A stretch of 64,000 nt of DNA from positions 3,658,501 to 3,722,500 of the forward strand of contig NZ_WUQX01000001.1 in the NCBI RefSeq assembly GCF_009830285.1, read 5' to 3'. Numbering within the stretch: position 1 is the stretch's first letter; each line of letters opens with the position of its first letter. This stretch comes from Sporofaciens musculi. Its GTDB lineage: Bacteria > Bacillota > Clostridia > Lachnospirales > Lachnospiraceae. This document shows positions 43,266 to 53,328 of the stretch, piece after piece. The notes below the pieces were generated by a model. That model ran no database searches. It was not told the origin of the DNA and worked only from the letters and a program-made list of their open reading frames with translations. Both the position numbers and the translations under genes were made by a program.

Positions 43266-44957
43266 TTATTTTTCTGCGAGCATAACTCTGCACCGCTTCT
43301 TATAACATGCAATCCCATATTTCAGGATGTTCTCTACTCCGTCATCAGATAGATCATCCTCATATCTAGTATACTCAATCTGTTTCAATGCCTCCTTACA
43401 TGCCTCGTCCAAATCTCCGTCATGTGCATATTTTACTTCTATGATAATCCCCATATCTCCAGTATCCGGTTCTGCAAGAATGTCCGCATATCCTTCTCCC
43501 ATTTCCCGGTTAGAAGAAATTCCCCACCGATTTTTCACGCTTAAAATTCCAAGCAGAACACCATGATAAAAATTTTCTTTCACTCCCGTTCTTACAGCTG
43601 TATCACGGATACTGATGGTCTTCCTTAAATAATCATTAAAAATCTTTTCGACATTCTCTGCATCCTTATTTTGCAGGGCATCACAGAAACAATTCAGCGT
43701 ATCCCCATCTTCCCTGACGTTCTCCCTAAAGAATTCCATAATCTGCGTCACAAAAATATCCCGGATCTCCAGATTAGGAATTGCCAGTTTCATCTGCCTT
43801 CCCTCTGCTTTTCCCCGCTGGGTCAGATAACCGGTGGTAAAGAGCAGGCTCCAGATATTATCTATCGTCTGATAAATCTCTGGATATGTGAGCTCCTGGT
43901 GAATCTCCTTCGTAATAACCTCACCTGCTATCAGGCTCTCAATCTCCCGTTTGGTCGTATAATTCGCCGACTCCTGAATAAATCGCTTCACTGCATCGTT
44001 ACTGCTGGTATTGATCCAGTAATTCTCCGGCTGCGCCTCCTTATCATCCAATAATGAATCACAATAATTTAAAACATCCCATGGACAATATACATCTACA
44101 TTGCCAAAATGGTATCCGTCATACCATTTCTTCGCTACATCATAGCTATCTGGATACCCATAATATTGTAAAAGCGTCTTTACTTCCATATCTGTAAATC
44201 CAAAATACTCATCAAACCGTACATCCGTAACAGAACGTACCTTCAGATTATTAAGTCCGGTAAAGATACTCTCCTTTGAAATTCGAAGGCAGCCCGTCAA
44301 TACTGCAAGTTTCAAACTGCTGTTTGTTTTGAGCGCCTCTCCGAGAAAACTTCGGATCAGTGAAATCATCTGATCATAGTATCCATTCGCATGAGCCTTT
44401 GCCAGTGGGACATCATATTCATCAATCATCAGGATAACTTTTGTACCATAATGTTTCTCCAACATTCCCGAAAGCAGTTTCAGGCTACTGCCAAACATGC
44501 CTTCATTCATAGTATCATCCAAAAGCTTTTGATACTCTGCTTTATCATGCGCATTTAATTTTTCACTGTCCAAAAGGAAATAAAATTTTGCCGCTGCGTC
44601 TATGATAACCCGGACTGCCATCTGATATGCCGTCTCATAAGACCATGCATCAATCCCTTTTAAGGATATGGATACAACTGGATATTTTCCCATATATTCT
44701 TCACAAAGCGCAGTCTCTTTTGAAATCTCCAGTCCATCAAAAATACTCTTATCTCCATCCAATGAGAAAAAGTTTTCCAGCATGCTCATATTCAGAGTTT
44801 TCCCAAATCTCCTGGGGCGAGTGAACAGATTCACCTCTCCCCAGTTGTTAAGAAGTTCCCTGATGAGTCCTGTTTTATCAATATAGTAAAAATCCTCTAA
44901 ACGTAATTTTTCAAAATTTTCAATTCCAATAGGAAGTTTCTTCTTTCGCATCTCCAT
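43266..44957 (-). CDS. AAA-ATPase-like protein with C-terminal PD-(D/E)XK nuclease domain (paralogue)
   Basis: Same family as 9738-11441, 563 aa. Walker A variant TRPRRFGKTLNMSMLENFF, Walker B KVILMIDEYDVPLAKAH, then EYFGFTDMEV and WYDGYHFGNVDVYCPWDVLN, motifs shared word for word with the first copy. The nuclease core is GYADILAEP, IIIEVKYAHDG and KQIEYTRYEDD. Start set at MEMRKKKLPIG with AAGGAG 11 nt upstream; an ATG eight codons earlier is possible. Single-gene transcript with its own terminator. Confidence 0.85.
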   Translation of the reverse strand: MEMRKKKLPIGIENFEKLRLEDFYYIDKTGLIRELLNNWGEVNLFTRPRRFGKTLNMSMLENFFSLDGDKSIFDGLEISKETALCEEYMGKYPVVSISLKGIDAWSYETAYQMAVRVIIDAAAKFYFLLDSEKLNAHDKAEYQKLLDDTMNEGMFGSSLKLLSGMLEKHYGTKVILMIDEYDVPLAKAHANGYYDQMISLIRSFLGEALKTNSSLKLAVLTGCLRISKESIFTGLNNLKVRSVTDVRFDEYFGFTDMEVKTLLQYYGYPDSYDVAKKWYDGYHFGNVDVYCPWDVLNYCDSLLDDKEAQPENYWINTSSNDAVKRFIQESANYTTKREIESLIAGEVITKEIHQELTYPEIYQTIDNIWSLLFTTGYLTQRGKAEGRQMKLAIPNLEIRDIFVTQIMEFFRENVREDGDTLNCFCDALQNKDAENVEKIFNDYLRKTISIRDTAVRTGVKENFYHGVLLGILSVKNRWGISSNREMGEGYADILAEPDTGDMGIIIEVKYAHDGDLDEACKEALKQIEYTRYEDDLSDDGVENILKYGIACYKKRCRVMLAEK

Positions 44958-45072
44958 CTCTTTCCACGCTCCTTCCATCATCCTTAATCCGTTTCCTGCC
45001 TTAGTTTATTATTTACATTATAGCAACTAAGCGACGGCATTTCCATAGAAACCTTCCGGTTCTCGTCCGCTT

Positions 45073-47621
45073 CTATTTTCCAACTTTCATTGTTTCCCCG
45101 TCTTCAACCTCCACTATAAGTGCTCCATTTCCTTGTGTTGAATAAATTTTGCTTCCTACATCCGTAAGCCTTTCTATTGTTTCCTGATGCGGATGCCCAT
45201 ATAGATTTTCTCGTCCCGCTGAAATAAACGCATATGCAGGCTTGACCTGTCGGAGAAATTCCTCAGATGATGAGTTCTTTGAGCCATGATGCGCCGCCTT
45301 CAGAATCTCCCATCTACAATCCCAGTATCGTTTTTCCAACTGCTTTGTAAGTTGTTCTTCTCCTTTTCCCTCTACATCTCCGGTCAGCAGCATATCAAAC
45401 TCTCCAAACTTAACTGCCAATACCATAGATGACGCATTCCCCGGTTCGTATTCTTCGTCTGCATCCCGTCCCTCAGATTCCCTATTCTCTGCCTCCGTTC
45501 CTGGATTCCCCGGCTGTATGCATGTAATCGTCATATCCCCTTCCTTAATACTTTGTCCCGGTTCTATCACAACTACGCGAATCCCATACTCTTTCGCTTT
45601 TTCCGCTATCCCTGCCAATGCTTCATCCCACACCTCCTGCATCGGCAGTACCAGTGTCTTGATCTTTACGCCGATATTCTGTCTTTCCATCAATTCTTCC
45701 ACACCATTCACATGATCACTGTCGCCATGGGATATCAATACATAGTCAATCATCCCAACACCCTGGGATTTCAAAAACGGTTCTATCCTGTACTGCCCCA
45801 CTTTCTTCACATCGCTGCTCCCCGCCATCCACCAGATATGTCCCCGCCCACCGGGCCTCTCATAAAGATTCCGTCTCCCTGTCCTACATCTAAAACCACC
45901 GTCGTCAGTTTTCCCCGCTCTCCCCATCGGTGTGTCAGAACAATAATACCTGCCATCCCAAGCATAATCGCAAATCTTCCAAGCCTTGTCATATATCTTT
46001 GTATACCTGCATCAAACTTACTGACCGCATTTTTTTGCACATTTACATCTGACTCTCTGACTGCATTTTTCTGCATACCCGATCCCGGTCCACGCCCCAC
46101 ATGCTTTCGGGCAGCTATTCCTCTTCTGCATGTTTTATACTTCTTACTCTCTGTCCCTTCAACATCATCTACATATTCCCTCAGCCTTTCCTTTTCTCTC
46201 AATAGCAACATAACGATCACTAATATCCCATAATATGCCGCGATCTGCCATATCTCAGGCTTCCCCGCCACAAACCGCGCCCCCGGAAGATTAAGCGCAA
46301 GATTACAGCCCATCTCATATAACCGCAGAATCCCGCCGCATATCCAAAAGCACGCACCTGATAACGGCAAAAAGCATACAAAAAACAAACTTCCCGCCAT
46401 CCCCATAAATAAAAGCACAGACATCAACGGTATCACAAATAGATTCAAAAACAAAGAGTAGATTGGAAATTCAAAGAAATAATAAAGCAAAACCGGAAGA
46501 AGTATCAGATTAATGCCAATACTTGCCATACATCCCTGCACAATTGACACACAAATCCTATATAACCCAGATATTCGACCACTCTTTCCCCTTTTGTTTC
46601 CTTTATTTTCAGGAAAAGTCCTCTTCACCCACCCCTGCAGCACCGGAACTACCGTCAAAATCGCAAACACCGCCCCAAAGGACAGCCAGAACCCTCCGTC
46701 ATATAGACTAAGGGGCCTCCACAACAACACCACAACCGCCGCCACAGAAAACGCCGTCGGCCCATCGTAATGCCTCCCCGTCATATCCGCCCCCACTCGA
46801 AACAGAAACATCGTAAGCGCCCGCACCGCAGACACGGTAAGCCCAATCATAAGAATATACAACAACAGAAACAAAATACCAAATGCCCCTCCAACTGGAT
46901 AAGACCCCGTAATCCTCCGCAAAAGCTTATACATCCCAATCCCCATAAAAGAAAGATGCAGACCCGATATGGCCAATATATGCCCAATCCCATTTACCTG
47001 ATAGAGCGTTTTCAACTCCTGCTCCATTTCTGCTTTCTCTCCCAACAGCATGGCCCCCAACGTTGTCCCATCCTCCCTGCCAAGCCCTGACGCCAATACC
47101 TCCTTCCACCTATTCCTGAAAACTGAAATCCTAGTTCTCCATTTCCACACACAGCGATCCACAGCCCTAACATTCATTGCCCGTACCTGGCAATGGATAT
47201 CCTGAATCTGATAATAACGCTTCTGGTCGAAATTTCCTGGATTTCTTGCATTTTGGAAAAAGAAGACCTTCCCCTTAGCTCTCACAATATTTCCCATATC
47301 AACTTGTAAATCGGGATCTGTATAGATAATGATTCTTGATTCCTGAAATAATTTCTTCTGATATTGAATAGAATTGTCTTTTAGATACAATGCCTGACTC
47401 TCTGGTTTTGCCTCCACTCGGTACACCTGTCCCTGCACCGTGACTGTCTCCCCTGGGAGTACGGAGGTTTCCAGCGGGGAAGGACGAAGCTCTCTGATGA
47501 GCCTGTCCTCCCCACACAGAATGGCCGCAGTAATGACTGCCAGCACAACCAGGCACACTGATAATAACTGCCTGTTTTTCACTTTACACAGGCACATTGA
47601 TAATATTTGCCTGCCTTTCAA
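45073..47621 (-). pseudogene. comEC: comEC, DNA uptake channel, split by two frameshifts
   Basis: N-terminal piece (47621-45807) carries the ComEC/competence membrane domain (GIGHILAISGLHLSFMGIGM) and the start of the metallo-beta-lactamase domain (VVLDVGQGDGIFM). The rest (to 45073) continues SSDVKKVGQYRIEPFLKSQG, SHGDSDHVNGVEEL and AAHHGSKNSSSEEFL. Removing one G from each of two GGGG runs (plus-strand CCCC at 45842-45845 and 45820-45823) gives ...TYLVDGGSSDVKK... and a span of 849 codons. Start is TTG with AAGGAG 8 nt upstream. As written no full ComEC is made. Confidence 0.85.
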
Positions 47622-47658
47622 TCTTCAATCTCCTTCATGAAATTTGGGTCTCTCACTC

Positions 47659-48615
47659 TCATCTCTCCTCCACAAGATTCTGATCCCTTGACAGAGGCTT
47701 GCTCAGATCGATAATTCCCATATATTTGATGTTAGACTCTCCGTTCACAGAAATCTGCACCTGGCTTGACGCTCCACCGTCCACAATAGAATTTACCATC
47801 GCATAGACGGCAACCCTGGGGTCTGACACACAGGTATTATTCAGGAATCCTTCATCCAGATTCACATAACACACCGTATCCTTGACAGACACACCGATTA
47901 CCTTGGTCTCCGGCGGAATGACAGGGCAAAGCCCGTCAATGGAAGGTCCCTTAATTAACTGGTCCACAATCAGCCTCTCAATCGACATGTTACTGTTATA
48001 ACGGACGCTGACCTCCTCTGAAATCAGCCTGTCTCCATTCTCATTCGCAAAATACAGCTTTAATTTTCTTGGCTGGTACAGATGCAGGGAGGAGCCCTTA
48101 TACTGGAGGAAATCTTCCGCCCCCATATATCCAATCGCATTTCCCATGCTGTCGGTCAGCGGTTCATCCTCAATAAAAAAATCAATGTACTCGATTCCCT
48201 TAAGCTGTGACAGCGTCAGCACCACGGCCGCCCGAAGCAGCACCTCCTCCTCTGGTTTCATCCTGCCATACGCGCTGCTGAAATGAATATCCAGAATCTC
48301 ATCCGTTAAAACCCAATCCCTAACGTAAACTCCAAGGGGAAAAACACTTTTATTCTCTATAGATTCTGGTTCTTCGCGCATCGCTTGCAGCATATCCTCA
48401 ATCATATTTTCCTCTGTTGAATTCATCGTAGTATATTCCACTTTAGCAAGGGATGTGCCTTCCATATTCATGTAATATATATACATCCCACCCTTGCCTG
48501 ACTCTTTTCCCGATTCCTTCACCAAACTGCATCCTGCCGTAAAAAGCAGCGCCCCTATCAGACACAAGAGAAAAACCTTGTTATACTTTCTGTTATATTT
48601 TCTTTTCTGTACCAT
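47659..48615 (-). CDS. GerMN-domain lipoprotein (GerM-like)
   Basis: Lipoprotein of 318 aa (lipobox LFTAGC after a basic N-terminus) with two GerMN repeats: about residues 60-165 (LDIHFSSAYGRMKPEEEVLL) and 185-300 (CYVNLDEGFLNNTCVSDPRV). GerM acts in sporulation and germination. Located between the HAMP kinase (11-bp gap) and comEC (37-bp gap), all co-directional. No clear link to the competence genes beyond position. Confidence 0.88.
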   Translation of the reverse strand: MVQKRKYNRKYNKVFLLCLIGALLFTAGCSLVKESGKESGKGGMYIYYMNMEGTSLAKVEYTTMNSTEENMIEDMLQAMREEPESIENKSVFPLGVYVRDWVLTDEILDIHFSSAYGRMKPEEEVLLRAAVVLTLSQLKGIEYIDFFIEDEPLTDSMGNAIGYMGAEDFLQYKGSSLHLYQPRKLKLYFANENGDRLISEEVSVRYNSNMSIERLIVDQLIKGPSIDGLCPVIPPETKVIGVSVKDTVCYVNLDEGFLNNTCVSDPRVAVYAMVNSIVDGGASSQVQISVNGESNIKYMGIIDLSKPLSRDQNLVEER

Positions 48616-48626
48616 ACTTAAGCTCC

Positions 48627-50072
48627 CTAAGATACATATGTCAACGGAATCCTCACAGTAAACGTAGTCCCTGCGTCCACCTGACTGTAGACTCTTACCG
48701 CACCCCTATGCATAACCACGGCACTCCTGGCAATCGCAAGCCCAAGACCTGTCCCTCCAATCTCCCTGGAATGGGACTTGTCCACACGGTAAAACCGCTC
48801 AAAAACATGCTCAATCGCACCCTCCGGAATCCCAATACCAGAGTCCGCCACTTCAATATAACAATTCTTATGGTCCGCATTCAGAGATACATGCACCCAT
48901 CCGTCATCTTTATTGTACTTGATCGCATTTTCCACAAGATTCGTCAGCGCAAGGGACATCTTCATCTCGTCAATCTCCGCCGTAACCGGACGGAAGCTTT
49001 CCAGTACCAGCTCGATATTACGTGTTGCCGCAATCGGACGAAGCCTTTTCAAAATCTTCTCAATCAACACATTCATATTCTCTGACTTGATGTTCAGCGT
49101 ATTGGCAGTCTTGTCCATCTTAACCAGAGAAAGAAGGTCGTTGATAATCTTGTTCTCCCGTTCAATCTCCTCGGACAAATCCCCCATAAACTCCTTGTAT
49201 AGCTCTGCCGGTACATCCTTCTGAATCAGAAGGGAATCAGCCAGCACCTTCATGGAGGTAAGAGGTGTCTTTAACTCATGTGATACATTAGAAACAAATT
49301 CGTTTCTTGAGTCATCTAAAACTTTCATCCTGCCCAACATTTTATTAAATGCATCCGAAATCAGCATGGTCTCTGTGTAGGTCTGTTCATGAAGGTAATC
49401 TGCATCGTAGCCCTCCGTTACTGCCGCTATGGAACGACTGATTCGCTGAAACGGCCTGACCATTACAAAGCCTGCTGAAAATGCCAGGATTACGGCTACA
49501 ATGCCAATAGTCAGACAGACGATCAGAATACGCTCGTCCAACTCATGCACACTATCGACAATCATATCGGTAGACACGCTGATCAGCATCACGCCAACGG
49601 ATTTCTCCGCCCCCTTATCCAGAATAGGTGAAGTAACTTCGATATAACGGTTCTTGGCATCATAATTACTGGTGCCTTTTCCCTGAAAGCATCGGATGAC
49701 GTCCTCGGATACAATAGTCTTTCCCTTGTCCATATCGTATGTATCCTCCTGAATACGGAAATCGTGGTCTATCACCATGACCCGCCCACTATAGATATTC
49801 GACATCTGAACCAGCTCAGACCGGAGAACTTCGGATGTTTCACCAGTCAGGTAATTCGCGTCACTTAACTGGTTACATAGAATTGTACACTGATTCTGAA
49901 TCTCCGCCGTCCGCATGGCTACCTCCCGCTTCTCGTAACTGCTTAAGACAACCCCTCTTAAGACAAACGCCGGAACAATCCCCACCAGTATGACCAGAAG
50001 GATAATTCGGACGCGGAGACTCTTTAAAATATTCCATTTCAGATATTTCTTAACCCCTGAAATAATAACCAA
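48627..50072 (-). CDS. HAMP-domain sensor histidine kinase
   Basis: Kinase of about 481 aa with two membrane helices flanking an extracytoplasmic sensor of about 145 residues, HAMP, HisKA (FVSNVSHELKTPLTSMKVLA) and HATPase (LVENAIKYNKDDG, DSGIGIPEGAIEHVFERFYR, GGTGLGLAIA). No PAS domain, unlike WalK. The start is uncertain: a TTG at 50072 overlapping the regulator gene by 23 bp is used, because the open frame further upstream lies inside that gene. Confidence 0.88.
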   Translation of the reverse strand: MVIISGVKKYLKWNILKSLRVRIILLVILVGIVPAFVLRGVVLSSYEKREVAMRTAEIQNQCTILCNQLSDANYLTGETSEVLRSELVQMSNIYSGRVMVIDHDFRIQEDTYDMDKGKTIVSEDVIRCFQGKGTSNYDAKNRYIEVTSPILDKGAEKSVGVMLISVSTDMIVDSVHELDERILIVCLTIGIVAVILAFSAGFVMVRPFQRISRSIAAVTEGYDADYLHEQTYTETMLISDAFNKMLGRMKVLDDSRNEFVSNVSHELKTPLTSMKVLADSLLIQKDVPAELYKEFMGDLSEEIERENKIINDLLSLVKMDKTANTLNIKSENMNVLIEKILKRLRPIAATRNIELVLESFRPVTAEIDEMKMSLALTNLVENAIKYNKDDGWVHVSLNADHKNCYIEVADSGIGIPEGAIEHVFERFYRVDKSHSREIGGTGLGLAIARSAVVMHRGAVRVYSQVDAGTTFTVRIPLTYVS

Positions 50073-50739
50073 CTCCCCATTTTGTATAGACGTATTTTGG
50101 ATCGCTCGGATTCGTCTCAATCTTTTCTCTCAGCCTTCGGATATGTACATCTACGGTCCTAGCGTCACCCGGATACTCATATCCCCATACAATATTCAAT
50201 AGATTCTCACGGCTGTACACTTTATTCGGGTTCATGGCAAGCAGCTCAAGCAGATCGAATTCCTTGGCAGTCAGATTAACCTCACGTTCTCCGATGACCA
50301 CCCGCCTGCTCTCACAGTCAATCTTCATACTGCCCTTTACAATCATCTTATCGTTTACCTGGGTTTTACCCCGCTTTCCGGTTCGACGCATGATCGCCTT
50401 AATCCTCGCCTTAACCTCCAGGATATTGAAGGGCTTTGTAATATAGTCGTCTGCTCCGTATTCCAGACCGAGTATCTTATCCATATCGTCGTTCCTGGCA
50501 GTCAGCATTACGATGGGAACATCAGAAAACTCCCGTATCTGCTGGCACACCTCGAATCCGTCGTGCTTGGGAAGCATAATATCCAAAAGGATCATATCAT
50601 AGGCATTTTCCTTCGCCAGTTTAAGCGCCTCTTCTCCGTCGTAGGCACAGTCAACCTCCATCCCGTCCTGCTCCAGACTGAAACGGATTCCTTTCACGAT
50701 TAATTTTTCATCATCTACCACCAATACCCGTCTGCTCAT
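50050..50739 (-). CDS. OmpR-family response regulator
   Basis: Response regulator of 229 aa. Receiver with phospho-acceptor Asp in MILLDIMLPKHDGFEV and Lys in ITKPFN, then a winged-helix effector domain (LTAKEFDLLELLAMNPNKVY, DARTVDVHIRRLREKIE). Partner of the kinase that follows. WalR-like overall but without the walHIJ neighbours, so the pair should not be called WalRK. Confidence 0.95.
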   Translation of the reverse strand: MSRRVLVVDDEKLIVKGIRFSLEQDGMEVDCAYDGEEALKLAKENAYDMILLDIMLPKHDGFEVCQQIREFSDVPIVMLTARNDDMDKILGLEYGADDYITKPFNILEVKARIKAIMRRTGKRGKTQVNDKMIVKGSMKIDCESRRVVIGEREVNLTAKEFDLLELLAMNPNKVYSRENLLNIVWGYEYPGDARTVDVHIRRLREKIETNPSDPKYVYTKWGVGYYFRG

Positions 50740-50749
50740 CTACTCTCTC

Positions 50750-51484
50750 CTAATTAACCCTAATCTGATCCCTGACCTTATTAAATACGCCTTCCTTAAT
50801 CCCTTCGACCTCCATCAATTCCTCAATCTTTTGGAAGCCTCCATGTTCTTCTCTGTAAGCGATAATCGACGCCGCCTTTGCTTCCCCGATTCCGCTTAAT
50901 GTCATCAGTTGTTCTTTGGATGCTGTGTTAAGATTCACCTTCCCTTCATCGGCTGACAAAACTCCCTGCTGCCCTCCATTCCCGCTGCCTGGTTCACCCA
51001 GCCGCCCTGAATGGAAGCCGCCTTCCAATCCCTCCTGCACCTCATCTCTGGACGGTACATAGACCTGCTGACCGTCTTCAAGCTGTGCCGCCTGATTTAG
51101 CTGTTCGCCTGCACCGCTCTCAAGGATACCACCCGCCGCCTGAATTGCTTCATACAGACGGCTTCCTGCCGGAAGGGGATAGACTGCCGGATTGGCCACC
51201 TCTCCGCATACATGTACGTAGATGACTCCCTGCTTACAGTCGCTTCCCACATCCTCCTTAGAGCCTTCCTTAAGCTTATCTTTTGCATCTTTCATACTAT
51301 CTTCGTTATGTTCTTCAAGAATCTTCGGACTGTTATTTCGTTCTTCATCTTCCGGTATTTCCTCTGGGGTCTCATCCGTCAGACAGACCAAATCTTCTCC
51401 CTTCGTTCTTCCTGCGCAGCCTGTGGGCAAAGACAACAGCGCCCATGCCAACATCACGGCAGTCATAACCATCCTTCTATGCAT
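50750..51484 (-). CDS. comEA: ComEA-family helix-hairpin-helix protein
   Basis: Protein of 244 aa. A signal segment with lipobox-like LPTGC, an acidic linker, an SLBB domain (VIYVHVCGEVANPAVYPLPA) and a C-terminal helix-hairpin-helix domain (VNLNTASKEQLMTLSGIGEA). ComEA binds incoming DNA at the cell surface for uptake through ComEC. First gene of a minus-strand block that ends with the broken comEC. Confidence 0.92.
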   Translation of the reverse strand: MHRRMVMTAVMLAWALLSLPTGCAGRTKGEDLVCLTDETPEEIPEDEERNNSPKILEEHNEDSMKDAKDKLKEGSKEDVGSDCKQGVIYVHVCGEVANPAVYPLPAGSRLYEAIQAAGGILESGAGEQLNQAAQLEDGQQVYVPSRDEVQEGLEGGFHSGRLGEPGSGNGGQQGVLSADEGKVNLNTASKEQLMTLSGIGEAKAASIIAYREEHGGFQKIEELMEVEGIKEGVFNKVRDQIRVN

Positions 51485-51542
51485 ATATAAACTCCTTTAC
51501 AGTCTGTCGAAACTGCAAATACCCCGTATATGCATCTTATGG

Positions 51543-51560
51543 GGCAGGAAAAATCCTGCC
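51543..51560. terminator. Weak hairpin between DMT gene and comEA
   Basis: GGCAGGA / TCCTGCC with a 4-nt loop. There is no good T run, so it may be a terminator of the DMT gene on the minus strand or only a local fold. Confidence 0.35.
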
Positions 51561-51582
51561 ACATCATGTCTTAATCATTGTA

Positions 51583-52014
51583 CTATTTCCACTGGAAAAT
51601 TGCAACTCCAATCAGCGCAATTCCCATTCCGATTATCTTCCTCCACTCAAGGGGCTCCTTCTCTACGCCAAACAGTCCCATCAGCTCAATTACATATGCC
51701 ACTATTAACTGTGCAATCACAATCAGAAGTGCGGCCTTTGCAGGACCAAGCTGCTCCATACTTTTAATTACGGTCAGCGTAATCCCTGCACCAATCACTC
51801 CTCCAAGGAGTACATATTTAGGCTCCACCTTCGTGATTGTCATAATATTGTCACGGCCTGCAATCAGCCATGCTATGGCACATACCGCAAATGCAGTAAG
51901 CTGCACCCATCCATTGCTGACCCACATTCCCGTCGTCTTCGTCACCTGTGTATTGAATACCCCCTGTACGCTCATAAGGGCTCCCGACAGAATTGCAATA
52001 AAAAAACCAATCAT
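51583..52014 (-). CDS. DMT-superfamily transporter, DUF606/YdcZ type
   Basis: Membrane protein of 143 aa with five helices, typical of the short YdcZ group (GFFIAILSGALMSVQGVFNT, GPAKAALLIVIAQLIVAYVI). These are half-length members of the drug/metabolite transporter superfamily and may form dimers. AAAGGAGG lies upstream. It follows argD by 98 bp, but no shared role is evident. Confidence 0.87.
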   Translation of the reverse strand: MIGFFIAILSGALMSVQGVFNTQVTKTTGMWVSNGWVQLTAFAVCAIAWLIAGRDNIMTITKVEPKYVLLGGVIGAGITLTVIKSMEQLGPAKAALLIVIAQLIVAYVIELMGLFGVEKEPLEWRKIIGMGIALIGVAIFQWK

Positions 52015-52112
52015 TGAAAATACCTCCTTTTTCCTTCGGAACGCTTCTTTCGGATAGTATGTCCAATGATTGGTCTTTTATAACTTCGTCGTAAAACTAC
52101 ATATGCATGTGG

Positions 52113-53294
52113 CTACTGGTTAAAAGCCCATTTTAATTTTTCAATCATCTCATCAATCTGTTCTTTTTCTATAATCAGAGGAGGTAAGAGCCGAATCACA
52201 TTATCTCTCGCGCTAATAATCAAAAGCCCTCTTTCAAGAGCACGATTGATAATCTCCCCTACTGGCTTCTTCACCTTAATTCCCTGTATCAAGCCGATTC
52301 CTCTGCACTCAAGCACCTGGTCGGATTCTGCCGCCAACTCCTTAAGTCTCTCCTTCAGATATGCGCCTATTTCCCGCACATGGGCAACAATATCCTCCCT
52401 CTCAAAAATCTCCACAGTCTTGGCTACTGCCGCACATGCAAGAGGGTTGCCGCCGTAGGTGGTCCCGTGGTCCCCAGGCTCTAAGGAATATTCCGCCACC
52501 TCCTCTGTCATGGCGAATGCCCCTACCGGCAGACCGCTTCCGATTGCCTTTGCCATGGCCATGATGTCCGGCCTGGTTCCATAGGACTGCCATGCAAACA
52601 TCTCTCCCGTACGTCCCATTCCGCACTGAATCTCGTCGCATATCATCAGTATTCCTTCCTGGTCACAGAGCTTGCGGATTCCTTCCATGAACTCCTTAGA
52701 TGCCCGATTGATACCGCCCTCCCCTTGAAGAGCCTCCAGAATAATTCCGCAGGTCTTGTCTGTAACCTGTGCCTTTACGCTGTCCAGATTGTTAAATTCT
52801 GCAAACTTCACTCCAGAAATCAAGGGCTCAAAAGGAGTCCGGTAGGCTTCGCTTCCAGTCACAGACACAGCCCCCATACTTCGCCCATGGAAGGAATGCT
52901 CCATGGCAATGAATTCATATCTTCCAGTTCCTTTCTTCCATGCGTATTTTCTCGCCGCCTTAAGCGCGCCCTCAATGGCCTCTGTCCCGCTGTTGGTAAA
53001 AAATACCCTGTCCATCCCTGTAATCCGCCGAAGCGCTGTTGCCGCGCGACCGCATGTGGTGTTATAATACAGGTTGGATGTATGGGTCAGGCAGTCAATC
53101 TGTGCTTTTAACGCCTCATTCAATTCCTGATTGCCATAGCCCAGGCCGCATACAGCGATGCCTGCCGCAAAATCAAGATATTTCTTCCCGTCAGTATCAT
53201 AGAGATAGACTCCCTCGCCTCTTTCAAGCACGACAGGAAAACGGTTATAAGTATGTACGAGTCCTTTTTTTGTTTCTTCTATATATTGATTCAT
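52113..53294 (-). CDS. argD: Acetylornithine aminotransferase
   Basis: PLP enzyme of 393 aa converting N-acetylglutamate semialdehyde to N-acetylornithine. The cofactor Lys is in MAMAKAIGSGLPVGAF, preceded by MICDEIQCGMGRTGEMFAW. Last gene of the argC-GNAT-argJ-argB-argD transcript, 34 bp after argB. Confidence 0.95.
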   Translation of the reverse strand: MNQYIEETKKGLVHTYNRFPVVLERGEGVYLYDTDGKKYLDFAAGIAVCGLGYGNQELNEALKAQIDCLTHTSNLYYNTTCGRAATALRRITGMDRVFFTNSGTEAIEGALKAARKYAWKKGTGRYEFIAMEHSFHGRSMGAVSVTGSEAYRTPFEPLISGVKFAEFNNLDSVKAQVTDKTCGIILEALQGEGGINRASKEFMEGIRKLCDQEGILMICDEIQCGMGRTGEMFAWQSYGTRPDIMAMAKAIGSGLPVGAFAMTEEVAEYSLEPGDHGTTYGGNPLACAAVAKTVEIFEREDIVAHVREIGAYLKERLKELAAESDQVLECRGIGLIQGIKVKKPVGEIINRALERGLLIISARDNVIRLLPPLIIEKEQIDEMIEKLKWAFNQ

Positions 53295-53328
53295 TTCTTT
53301 TCTCCATAATAAAGTTTCTCTTTACAAA

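Noticed and set aside
50050..50739. Naming the two-component pair WalR/WalK
   Set aside because: Motifs are generic for OmpR/HAMP pairs, the kinase lacks a PAS domain, and the walHIJ neighbours are missing.
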